Shown here in pieces: positions 1 to 44,857 of a stretch of 64,000 nt of DNA. Both the position numbers and the translations under genes were made by a program. Numbering within the stretch: the stretch's first letter is position 1; every line of letters begins with the position of its first letter. This DNA is from Chrysomallon squamiferum (Eukaryota > Mollusca > Gastropoda > Neomphalida > Peltospiridae), in NCBI GenBank assembly GCA_012295275.1, contig CM022670.1:3279335-3343334 (forward strand). The letters are read 5' to 3'. The notes below the pieces were generated by a model. It saw only the letters and a list, made by a program, of their open reading frames with translations, did not search any database and was not told the origin of the DNA.

Positions 1-117
1 ATTATTTTTAACTTAATGAATTGTTTTCTTTCTTTTTTTCTTAAAACTAATTTCTGCTATTTTATTACGCAACTGTCTGTCTCTCTTGTGTCTAACCAAC
101 GATCCGGGTTACTTTTT

Positions 118-120
<3 letters not shown>

Positions 121-207
<87 letters not shown>
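121..207. repeat. (CT)n microsatellite
   Basis: Uninterrupted dinucleotide, about 43 units. Confidence 0.98.
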
Positions 208-209
<2 letters not shown>

Positions 210-387
210 CTTCTTTCTCATGAACGCAAGAAAAAGACCTTTTGCATTATCAGTTTCCCATTTTCAAACTTTTTTCTTCCCAATTTTATGTGAATACAAC
301 AAAATGCAAATTTAAAAAGGTTTTTTTGATAAGCTGAACGTCAAAGATTTATAAATGCTTTTCCATTCATGAATCACTCTAAAATTA

Positions 388-419
<32 letters not shown>

Positions 420-539
420 TTCGTGGGCTTTTTGACGTCAGATAACTGAAATGAACCGATGAGGTCTGTCCTAGATGAGCGTTATCAGCGTCAGAAAGTT
501 GTAAATGTGTGAATTAAACCTGTGAACATATTTGTAAGT

Positions 540-930
540 GTGTATGTATGGCTGTATGTATGTATGTATGTATGTATGTATGTATGTATGTATGTATGTA
601 TGTATGTATGTATGTATGTATGTATGTGTGTATGTATGTATGAATGTCTGAATGTTTGTATGAATGTATGTACATATGTATGTATGTGTGTATGTATGTA
701 TGTATGTTTGTATGTATGTATGTATGTATGTCTGTCTGTATGTATGTATGTATGTATGTATGCATGCATGCATGCATGTATGTATGTATGTATGTATGTA
801 TGTATGTATGTATGTATGTATGTATGTATGTATGTATGTATGCATGCATGCATGCATTTCTGGCTAGCTGGTTGTCTGTCCGTATGTAATTGTGCAGTAT
901 GTGTGTATGTGTGTATGTGTGCATATATAA
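540..930. repeat. (ATGT)n array with variant units
   Basis: About 390 bp of ATGT with ATGC, TCTG and TTTG variants. Two blocks of ATGC units (761-776 and 841-856) sit in the same context, suggesting internal duplication of about 80 bp. Long open frames here are artefacts of the repeat. Confidence 0.97.
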
Positions 931-1410
931 ACGTGAAAAAAAAAGTAAAATCAATTCAAACAAGACCCTAAAGTAAAATTCATGGCAATTGCCATTGATC
1001 ATTCCTTAAAATGTTTTTAATATTCTTCATCAAAAGGTAAAATATTAAAAACAGTTTATTATAGTCTTCATAGCCAGTTAAATGCTAATTCCTTTTATGG
1101 AGAAGAAATATTAACCAACTACATCAAAGTGGAAAGCAAAACGATAAACACTTAGCGTTGATATAATAGGTTTTTTGTTTGTTTTTTTACTGCTTTCCAT
1201 ATTACGAATGAATTTGTCTTACGAGCTTTAATTTCCTATATTAATCGCAATAAATCAGCTAATGACATCACTAGAGGTCGACCTTCCCAGTTAATGGAAA
1301 AACAGTTAACTACATTTCACTATAATTACGTTTTTATCATGTTTTTATTACGTTCGGAAACTGTCAGTCAGTTAATGTTATTTAATTCCAAATCTGTTGC
1401 AATTGTTTTC

Positions 1411-1545
1411 TCTCTTTCTTTCTTTCTTTCTTTCTTTTTTCTTTTTACTTTATTCATTTGTTTGTTTGTTTGTTTACTTATTTATTTATTTGTTTGTTTG
1501 TTTGTTTGTTTGTTTATTTATTTATTTATTTATTTAGTTAGTTAC

Positions 1546-1596
<51 letters not shown>
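1411..1596. repeat. Serial tetranucleotide arrays CTTT, TTTG, TTTA, TTAG
   Basis: Four different tetranucleotide arrays abut, each differing from the next by one base. Confidence 0.95.
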
Positions 1597-2334
1597 TATT
1601 GTAAAAGGCTATCTCTGTACAGTAAACATAATTAATTGCAGAACATACGGATGTTAAAAAATCTACGAAATGACGTTGAATCAGTTAAATTGGTGATCGT
1701 CTCTTAGGGAAAGCCGAAGGAACGACTAAAGGTTATTGGAAAGTCGCATGTATCAAAGTCAGTACGAACTGTCTTGGATGAATGGCCTGATGAACGAACG
1801 AACGAATGAAACCAATAATGAATGTGTAAACCAATCAATTAGTGATAAATGAATCAATCAATCAATCAGTAATACAAAAAATAAATGAATGAATATTTGT
1901 TTCACGACACCATTTAACATTTCATTATGAGTCTTGAATGAATGAATGAATTAATTAATATACCAACGAATGAATGAATGCATGAATGAATCAAAGAATG
2001 AATGAATCAGTGGATCAAAAATAAATGAATATTTGTTTCACGACTCATTATGGATATTTGTTTCATATTTTATGATAAACGGTTGCTAGATGTCTATACT
2101 ATGTTTAAAGGATGATTTAACAGAGAAAAAACTCGCTATCACAACTCTCTAGGCTTTTCTTTTAAATAAGCAACATGGAATCAAGTCGAAAATCAAGCTG
2201 ATTTATAAAACTTTCTGAAGACAATTTTTATTTAGCTATTACTTGTTCGATTTGTTTTTTTAAGTGAATCGAATTCCTAGTTTGCTAAGCCAGATTTTTC
2301 ACGAGTTATCTACAGAGAAAGAACAACACAATGC

Positions 2335-2466
2335 ATTATTCATTCGTTCATTCATTCGTTCGTTCATTCGTTCGTTCTTCTGTCCATTCGTTCGTTCTTT
2401 CGTTCATTCGTTCATTCTTTCGTCCTTTCGTTCTTTCATTCTTTCGTTTATTTATTTATTTATTTA
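2335..2466. repeat. (CATT/CGTT/CTTT)n then (TTTA)n
   Basis: Imperfect tetranucleotide array with CpG-containing and decayed units. Confidence 0.93.
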
Positions 2467-2631
2467 TATTTTGCTAATGGCCTATATTTGGGTGGTTTTC
2501 CGTATGCAAAAAAACAACAAAAAAAACAAATCATTTCATTTTAAACATGGCATGTACCCTTAATCTTGCTTCATCCCAAACTCCCCATTTTAAGAAAATC
2601 CTCAATCCAATCCCTCACACTAACTATTTAC

Positions 2632-36141
<33,510 letters not shown>

Positions 36142-36164
36142 AATTATGTCCCTTTCGAAGTCGC

Positions 36165-36242
36165 TTATTCCTTTAAGGCGGAAATATTCTTGCAGAATTC
36201 CTCGGCATCGCAGAGGGTGCAGTTGTAGAACCTGTCAGCCAT
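36165..36242 (-). other. 25-codon reading frame: upstream ORF or frame-shifted receptor N-terminus
   Basis: Starts at an ATG with a good context (GGC ATG G) and ends at TAA (36165-36167), 23 bases before the receptor ATG and one frame off it. The short peptide has two N-glycosylation sequons (N-C-T and N-I-S) and three cysteines, which is what a peptide-receptor ectodomain normally looks like. It is either a regulatory uORF or the true N-terminus separated from the receptor frame by a one-base indel or an assembly error. Confidence 0.5.
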
Positions 36243-37248
36243 GCCGAAGTTTTGTTTTCAACTTTTTTTACTTCAACTACGTGACAAAATTCGCGCTGCC
36301 GATACCGCAGACTAATGGCAAGCAATCTCTTTGAGCATATGTTAAACGCGAAGCAATATCGATTGTGACTCTCCGTACGACTGCAGCCGATTATCTGCGC
36401 AAAGCCACCACTCACACAATAGGTACGCCCCTTAGGACAGTCGATAATTATTTAGACAAAATAACAATGTCACGGACAATGTTTAAATATGGCCCTGCTC
36501 GGAAAAAAAAAAAATAAAAAAATTCAGCGTTAAGTATACGAGGGCTCAAGTTCCTTCTTCGTTGGTGCTTTTAAAGATTGTGAGGAAATTAATACCACAC
36601 CAAGCCTGTTGCTGACATCAAAGAATAGGTTATTTTTCTTCAGTTTGTTTTTGTTTTCTTCTTCTTTCACGTGTCTTTGTTATTTTAGATACAGTTGAAA
36701 GATAGGTTTTATTATCAGGATCCATCTTTAAATAAAAAACGACAACAGAATCACAGATCAGTCAGTTTAACTGACAACCGGGGCTGCCTTCGGTATATTC
36801 GATGCTTTGATGATGAAACGTATATTAGCTGTATCTTTAAAAACAAAAGCCACGGGAGATTTTGAATCCAAAATGGACGAAATTTGTTTACGAAACAGTT
36901 GAACTAAATTCCAGATAAACAGAAATGTTCCTTTCACACGTCAGATTTAACTGATTTTTTAAAATAATTTTTGTTGTTGTTGTTGTTTAGCGATGACAGA
37001 TCATTGGTGTTATTACAAGACGGAAAGGTGATCGTTAAGTGTTGCACCTGCCGCTAGTTCCAGAGAACGTAATGGGATCGGTTCTGTGAACAACTGTGGT
37101 TAATACTATTTCAAACTGTTCCTTTAACACATCCATTCTACCAAAAATAAACAAAGCTTGTTTGTAATTTCACTTACGTTATCTGTCGAGTTCAAAAAAT
37201 AGGGTTTACCGAATGTGTCTATATGTAAATACCGTACTCTCTATAAAC

Positions 37249-37284
<36 letters not shown>

Positions 37285-37342
37285 CGAGTGTTTGGTGTAT
37301 TTGTGTCGTGTTTTGTTTTGGGATTTTTGTTTGTTTTGTTTG

Positions 37343-37376
<34 letters not shown>

Positions 37377-38098
37377 GATGTGAAATAGCAGCCCCTCTGC
37401 AATTGCGAGATGGTAATATTTAATGTCACACTCTTTTTTTGAGCAAAGTTTGACCAGTAGACAGAAAGGCATCAGTAATTATAGATCACGAGTTCAAGCC
37501 ATTTGCTTCGTTTTACCTCAAATACACTCAAAATAGAAAATGATGAAAATTAAAAGAAAAACGAAAATCGAAAGATTTTCTGATAGTTCGCTTGCCATAT
37601 TAAATTTATCACACATTTTGTGACAGTTAATGCGGCTGTTATGTGACTTTATTAAAACCACATGGCACAAATCGTTTTTCCTCAACAACTCGACGCACAA
37701 AAGAAACATCGTTAATGGCGGGAATTCAGCGTCTGTGCTTGGTGATTCCCAGCGATGTAGTAACTCGTTCCGATGAGCTAAAAAAACAGCACAGGCGTAA
37801 ATAGCTGTAAGATGAGTTTCATACGGTGGACACATTAAACTGTTTCCCGTTCTGGCCACCTTTCTATGACTTGCGTGTCAAACACTGTGGTGCAGAGATT
37901 TATGATACCTTCTTTGTAATCGAGAAGTTTTAAGTGATTATTAACGTAATTTTCATGTCATGTTTGCTGCTCAAAGGTCAAATTAAAATATATGTTCGAG
38001 GTGTACAATGGTTAATAAAAAAATATATTTTTTTATATTTGTACATCTGATAATTTAGTTTGCAAATTTGACTTTTTTATTTTGTTTCTCTTTCTTTC

Positions 38099-38101
<3 letters not shown>

Positions 38102-38153
<52 letters not shown>
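38102..38153. repeat. (ATT)n microsatellite
   Basis: 17 units. Confidence 0.97.
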
Positions 38154-38155
<2 letters not shown>

Positions 38156-38479
38156 AAATACCAGCTAATTTGCATATAACAATATGTTGTTCTGCACTTG
38201 AAACCACATTAGATAAAGCCCTAACTTGAACCGAGCCATATTCACTAAAATATTTTTAATGTTTGTGTATAATATTTATTTAAAACACAAACTTAAATGT
38301 ATTTCTAGTTTAATGCTGAGACATTATCGTAAAATCCATATTTGTCATTTCCATTGTTTTCGTATTTGCTGTATACATAGCCTTCGGTAACGCTGGGTTT
38401 TTCTTTCTTTTTCTTTTCTTTTCATTTTCACTAATGTTCGCAATGTCGATAAAAGCGTTTGGAGTCTGTATTAATTGAG

Positions 38480-38591
<112 letters not shown>

Positions 38592-39135
38592 ATTTATTAT
38601 TCATTAATCATTCATCAAACGAAAAGACAGTGACACACTCTTTCTACTCAAGTTCTAAAAACACGAAGATCAGAAAACGTTTTTAAAAATGTTTCGTTTT
38701 GTACAATAAACAGATAAAAACCTTGCATAAATATACAGTATTGTCAAACAGTTCGCTTCACTGCCATCCATTTGACAGAAAAAATATTTGTTCAGTAATT
38801 TCAATATTGTAATCGAATAGTTCGATAATGTTGTTGACGTTAGACGCGTGCTATTTCCAGACGGTTTCAAAGAAAGTTTCCACTGTTTTGCAACTCGAGT
38901 CCTGTTTGCGACAATCTGTATTATGTGGTTACACTATGTTGTGAAAAATGTTATACAATTTTTCCGCTAAAAAGAAAAAAAATATATAGAATCAGAATGA
39001 AATTAGTGTAGTATGTATGTATCTGTCGTTGTCTCTATTTTTATGTCTATAATTATATATACACACACAATATATGTGTATATACCTATATATAATTATA
39101 AATACACACAGTGATTGTGTATGTAAGTATTTTTA

Positions 39136-39137
<2 letters not shown>

Positions 39138-39180
<43 letters not shown>

Positions 39181-39260
39181 GTCTGTCTATCTATATATCT
39201 GTCTGTCTATCTATATATCTGTCTGTCTATCTATATATCTGTCTGTCTATATATATATCC
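39138..39260. repeat. (ATCT)n then a repeated GTCTGTCTATCTATAT block
   Basis: About 10 ATCT units followed by four 20-bp higher-order units. Confidence 0.95.
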
Positions 39261-39931
39261 TTCAATGATAATCCTGGACTGGTGACAGCTACTGTTGCTG
39301 CTATTGCTACTATTATCTACATAAACCTTCTTTCTCTTTTGTGTGCAAAATTTGTTGGACTGTCTAAGTGATAAATTAATACCTTAGTAACTGAAAACAA
39401 ACAAGGTCACGGTAAAAGTACGAAGACTAAAATAAGAAATACGAAGGTCCATCGAAAACGAATTACCCGGTTTCTCAACTTATTCTATTCATCCGTAGAT
39501 GTACTCTAACCAGTGGTAGTTCCATATTTGTATAGACGAATATGAACCAGGAAATGTTATTTATGGTTCCTTAATTATTTACGAAAAACGATGAATAGGG
39601 TCTGCAGGTGAGAAGTGTTGGCACAGAAGAATACTTTCCGTTTCCGGTATAAGAAGAAACGCGAAGCGTCAGTGAGTTAATGGAAAGCTTCGTTTGTTCA
39701 GCCAATTAAAAACAGTACATAACGGCTTTTCTAGTTTTCTTTTCATATCTGAAGTGGAATTTAATAATAAATCTATGTTTACAAACGTTAATGTCTTTTA
39801 CGTGTTAAAAATTCCCAAGTGTGAGCAGACGTACCATAAATAACCTAAAGAAAACAGTCTAAAATGAAAATATGACTACGTCATAGAAAATACTTACAAA
39901 GAAGAGGTATAATATAAATACAGCTGATCGC

Positions 39932-39966
<35 letters not shown>

Positions 39967-40654
39967 CACATATTTTATTTTAAATCATTTAAAAATGAAA
40001 AGCAATCCACGTGTCACAGGTTTTTTCTTTACTTCTTTTACTTTTTTTTTTCTCCGTTTTTTATTTTTTTATTTTTATTTTTTTTATTTTCATTTGAAAA
40101 TTTGTACACGCCTAATATATTATTTATTTAATTACAATTCATACACAGAGGCAATAATTCTGAACACTGAAACCGTATCATAGTAGTAATCACATACCCT
40201 TTAAAGTGTATCTGTGGCTGTACGAACGAATCGTCTACAGGTGCATGCATTACGCGACGATGTCACACTACATAGATACATATATATACACATACGTTCA
40301 AACATACGTACATCATACGTAACAATAATACAGGCATACAGATAAACAGAGGGACACAAACAACACACAAACATACATACATACATATGCACACAGGAAT
40401 ATGTTGTTTAATCATATTCTTTTGTTGTTATACTTTGTTATTAATTAAAACTGGACAGCAAAAAAATATAAAACATAAGTAGGAAGTTTAAACAATACAT
40501 TTAGACAATTTCTTCATATTTCTTTCTTTTTTTTTTTTTTTTTTTTTTTTTGAATTAATCCGTAAATTGTCTTCTTTGTAATTCCTTTGGCACTTATCTT
40601 TTTATATATCTCACGTCTTTCAGTTTCTTGTGACTGAGTTATAGATCGCTTCTT

Positions 40655-40715
40655 GCAGTTAATGATTCGAACCCATAGTCTACTGTCCTACAGACGTGAC
40701 CCTTGTAGCCGGTTA
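40655..40715 (-). mobile_element. tRNA-like SINE head or tRNA relic
   Basis: Minus strand: CGGCTACAAGGG (A-box-like, around 40700-40711) and a perfect-looking B box GGTTCGAATC (40664-40673). The acceptor stem does not pair, so this is not an intact tRNA gene. Confidence 0.45.
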
Positions 40716-41707
40716 TTAAACTCGAACAGCATTTATTAATTCAAGTCTAATTACTTTTTGTTTCTTCGTCTGGTTCTCGGTAGGAACAGTGATGTTTGCT
40801 GTAAATTGTATCGACAGTTCTTCGATAGACAAACCAAGGCGATCCTTCATTAACACTTCTGTACATAGAGTTGAAGTTGGATTTAATGAAAATAAATGTG
40901 TTTGTGGCATTGATTTTTACAAGAAAGAACATTTTTCGTTATATCAGACATTCAGTACTGGAAAGCCAAAGACTTTGACTCATTGTTTATGAAAATATGT
41001 GGTTAATGCTTGATGCGTTGAGGAGATATGAAGATAAATACATTATGGTTTAAAACGATTTCACAGTTTTGTTTTTCAAAACTTTTAAGACATATATTAT
41101 CCTTTTTGAGTAATATATAATTTAATTATTATCGTTCAGTATTATAGGTATTAGACAGAATTTTAAAACAAGCAGTTATTTTAAAGTATGGTGATGTTAA
41201 TAATAAAATAAGCCTGACTTAAAGTAATATAATAAATCTTATATAATTAAGTTATTCATAAGTAATGTAGTTACAAAAAAATTTGGATAAAATTTAATGT
41301 CTTTCGATATTTCAATAATTAGGACAAGATTAAATCTAATACCCATGTCCTATATACTTATGACCCTTTTCTACGAGAATCCAGGCAAACATCGCAAACA
41401 GTTGCAATGAACCATTATCTATTTTGTCATTAAATACTGTCAACATTAATTTTCAAAAGTCAGATTTAACTTCGTTAATGAACAACTGTTAATCTTTTTG
41501 CCTTTGAGAGTATTATAACAACTGTTAATATATTTAGCTTATGGAGTATTATAACAACTGTTAATTTATTTAGCTTATTATTGCTTTTCAGCCACACAAA
41601 ATGCTGTTATTAATCTAGTTTAGGGTCCTGGATTTGTTTTCACGTGTTAATCAGAGAAAACTTTTCCGGAATAAGCGCGACTTTGGACGTGAATAATTAT
41701 ATACACA

Positions 41708-41770
41708 GATATTCCTCAATTAACGACCTACCTTTTCAACGACCGCACGAACTTACGACCAGCTTTCCGA
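41708..41770. mobile_element. Single end of a Tc/mariner-like MITE (remnant)
   Basis: ATTCCTCAATTAACGACC followed by AACGACC and TTACGACC repeats looks like the outer part of a palindromic Tc/mariner-type MITE. I could not find the matching inverted end within 500 bp. Confidence 0.35.
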
Positions 41771-43464
41771 CTAGTCGGAACTGAACACTGCACAAGAACC
41801 TTCGTCGCGTAAACAGCAGGGCCGCGTGACTGCGTCATGTATCTCATTAAGTGATTGTACATTAAACAAGAATCTGAGTTCCTGCTGAAGACAAAGTTCA
41901 TAGTGAGATAGTGAAGATAAAAGTTACATTGATAGACTGACCTATTCTCTTTTAGCTATGAATAAACTAATATATTATATCACGATTCTAACCTATGACT
42001 TAAGAAACATTATAACTAATGACCTTACAGCTTTACACTGACTTCATTTCCCTATTTCAAAACATTTGATAAGTCCTGCATGGAAATAAACAATAATCTA
42101 GAAAAGACGAACGACTTCGTTTCATTAATAAAACGGAATAAATACATTTTCACGTTGTTTTTATGAATTCAAAAAAAAGATGGATGAATCGACGTAATGG
42201 ATAGACCTTTGGAGATCAAGTAAGTTTCATAATATAGAAAAAGAAATTCGTTTAGCAAAATGGTAGAATGGTGAATGACATTATTATTATTATTATTATT
42301 ATCATTATTTGCTACACTCCCTTCGTGTTATCAGAAAGGTTAGGTATGCAATGAAATCAATATCACAGTTTTTTCTTTATTTTTGGAAGGTTTTTTTTTT
42401 TTTTTGTGTGTGTGTGTGTGTTTTTTTTGTTTTGTTTTTAACTAATGGAACTCATTGTTGTCTGGAAGATAAATTACTTGCAAGCTTGACACTGTCTGTA
42501 GATGCACATCATGAACGAAAGAGAAAAAAATGAAAATAAATGTTTCCCCATCTTCTCCTTATCAATCACGGATCCAGGGGGATTAAACCATGCACATATT
42601 TCGCCTTTATTTTTTATATATTTACTTTATTATTTATTTTATTTTATTTTATTATTATTATTATTATTATTTTTTTTTTTTTTTTTTTGTTTTTTTTTTA
42701 TTATTGTTATAGAATTAATTGAAATTCATTTTAAATGATACATTCATTACTGTTTAATATTCTGTCCATTTTTTGAAAGGGAGATGAAAATTTACAAATT
42801 CATACTGCTTTCTGAAACTGGTCGACTAAAACCTTAGAATTAAACCCATAAAAGATTTGACAATCGAAAATGAAAATGAAAAAACAAACAACAACAACAA
42901 CAACAAAAAAATTAACAAAAGAACTCCAAGCTGAGTTATGTGAAAGTGGATATTCTCTCTTGTGTCATAACAATAGTAACAACAACAACAATGATAATTA
43001 TAATAACTATCGTCATATTATGATTATTATCATAGCATAAAAGCAACAACAATTATATAATAAGTAAAACAACAACAACAATAAACAAACACTCAAATAA
43101 ATAAATAAATAAATAAATACATAAATAAATACACGTTAGAAATCTAAATTTCTTTCGTATGATGAAGTGTTGAATCGCCTTTCAGCATAATATTATTCAT
43201 TCCCATCTGCAGATTTCTGTTTGTAGAATACGATTAATTTGTCGGAAGGATCGATGTTTAAATATTTATTTAATGACTAGGCTATTTCAAGTCAGTAATT
43301 GTTTTCAATAACAGACACGCTAGTGGGCTTGTTTCGGGGTGTAGGAGGGAGTCAATTGATGGTGACCCTTTTGTCAAAAAGAAATTAGTGAGAAAATAGC
43401 AGATAAATAAATAAAGGAAAGGTAATTAGATAAAGAAACATATAATCAAAACTAGATCCTATTA

Positions 43465-43519
<55 letters not shown>

Positions 43520-43670
43520 GTAATAATAACGACAACAACAACAACAAAATAGTGGTGGTAGTAGTAGTAGTTGCAGTAGCAGCAGTAGCAGTGGTTCGCA
43601 GCAGAAGTAGTAGTAGTAGTAGTACTAGCAGCAGTAGTAGCAGTAGCAGTAGCAGCAGTAGTAGTAAGGA
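43465..43670. repeat. (AAT)n-(AAC)n-(AGT/AGC)n compound array
   Basis: 18 pure AAT units, a short AAC block, then AGT with AGC variants. Confidence 0.95.
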
Positions 43671-43803
43671 AATAAGGAAGAACTGAATCAGTAGTAGAAG
43701 CTGCAGTGCTATTGGTACTGGTGTTGATTTGTTTTAGTTTGTATTGTAAAAGAAGAAAAAATAACAAATGATTTCATAAATATTGTAAAAAAAATGTGTC
43801 TCT

Positions 43804-44006
43804 ATGTATATATGTATGTATGTTTGTATGTATGTTTGGATGAATGGATGGACGACTACGTGGATGTATGGGTGATGGACGGACTGATATTTGCATATAT
43901 GAATGTATATATGCATGTATGTATGTATGTATATATATACATCCGTCCATCCATTCATGTATCCATATATCCACCATACATACATACATAAATACATACA
44001 TACCTA
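43804..44006. repeat. Inverted tetranucleotide array, potential hairpin
   Basis: ATGT/ATGG units on the left are matched by inverted CCAT/ACAT units on the right; GAATGGATGGACG (about 43843-43855) pairs with CGTCCATCCATTC (43943-43956). Confidence 0.85.
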
Positions 44007-44213
44007 GATACGTACATATGCAATATTCTCGTTCATGTCTGAGATCTTTCTAAAATTATCTTTGTTGTTTAGACAGTGATTATGAATTTATAAAAGCTGC
44101 TAATATGTGTAATTTCGACTGTGACTCTAGGCCAGTGTAAAATTGATAGTTACCTCCTCCGGATGATCCAAGCATATTACACTTTGTTTTAGTCCCATGT
44201 TCAAAAACAGACA

Positions 44214-44254
<41 letters not shown>
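44214..44254. repeat. (AC)n microsatellite
   Basis: About 20 units, 530 bp before OCIAD1. Confidence 0.96.
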
Positions 44255-44257
<3 letters not shown>

Positions 44258-44689
44258 GAAACTGGTCTAATGGTCACCGTATATAATGGTCAACAGCCCC
44301 TGTTTGTTTTTTTATGGACAATCGTCAACTGAACCTGCCATAATGGTCACAGCATTTCAAAATTTTCAAATTCCACTACGTTCCGCCCATTTTATTTGAA
44401 GAACATACTCTTACTAACTTCACTGACACGATGTTACAATGCACTGATGACACAATTCGACGGTATCTTAGCTGTCGCCCTCAAAGGTGTTACGAGTTGT
44501 TTAAGCATCGAGCTTTTATTGGCTGTTCGCAATGCAAAATTTAGCATTTGTTTTCATTGCATGTGGAATAAAAAGGTTGTTTCTTACAAAAATATTTGTG
44601 GTTCTCAATGACAATTGTAATATAGTAAAACATGCTTTTATTAAATAAAAGGGCCTTATATAAATATGTAGATAAAGGCCACTTTTGTG

Positions 44690-44785
44690 AAGTACTGTGG
44701 ACGGCCGTTATACATGTATTAGAACCTTCCGGTATTGATGCTCTGTGTGACTTCGGTGGAAAATACAACACCGGATAATAGCGCA
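44690..44785 (+). promoter_or_regulatory. OCIAD1: OCIAD1 promoter-proximal region
   Basis: An ETS-like CTTCCGG (44726-44732) lies 54 bp before the ATG, and CpGs are more frequent than in the flanks. No TATA box at a suitable distance. Typical of a TATA-less housekeeping promoter. Confidence 0.35.
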
Positions 44786-44857
44786 ATGGCCAACACGGGA
44801 GGTTTTCCTGCACAGCAAACTGGTGATTTTCGCAGAGACCAAGAAGTGAAGCGAGGA
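44786..44857 (+). CDS. OCIAD1: OCIAD1 coding exon 1
   Basis: Starts at ATG (GCGCA ATG GCC, G at +4) and encodes 24 residues beginning M-A-N-T-G-G. Donor CGAGGA|GTGAGT, phase 0. Confidence 0.85.

Larger units (their letters stand above)
1..2631. other. Receptor intron after exon 2: microsatellite-rich, no exon found
   Basis: No segment resembles a TM6/TM7 exon (no C-W-x-P or N-P-x-x-Y type reading frame). The interval holds (CT)n, a poly-T tract at 391-413, a 0.35-kb (ATGT)n array, serial tetranucleotide arrays at 1411-1596, and GAAT-rich repeats at 1790-2040 that contain a diverged direct duplication (about 1877-1930 and 2018-2070). Confidence 0.7.

Noticed and set aside
16-315. Ser-Leu repeat open frame
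   Set aside because: It is the (CT)n microsatellite read through; the same holds at 23032-23292 and, as Arg-Glu, at 34424-34615 and 38459-38686.
471-1002. Several open frames of 67-162 codons on both strands encoding Thr/His/Tyr or Tyr/Val/Cys/Met repeats
   Set aside because: They are translations of the (ATGT)n array; a 4-bp repeat without stop codons is open in several frames at once.
1-2631. Search for the TM6-TM7 exon of the receptor
   Set aside because: No frame with the expected C-W-x-P or N-P-x-x-Y motifs and flanking splice sites was found; the exon must lie outside the window.
36173-36415. 80-codon open frame on the minus strand upstream of the receptor
   Set aside because: Third frame relative to both the receptor and the glycosylated 25-codon frame; no hydrophobic, cysteine or domain pattern.
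37518-37859. 113-codon minus-strand open frame
   Set aside because: No recognisable domain, no splice context and no support from neighbours; it could be part of an unknown transcript but I cannot support it.
40716-40992. Overlapping 61-67-codon frames on both strands
   Set aside because: No domain or splice signals; probably chance frames in a less AT-rich patch next to the SINE head.
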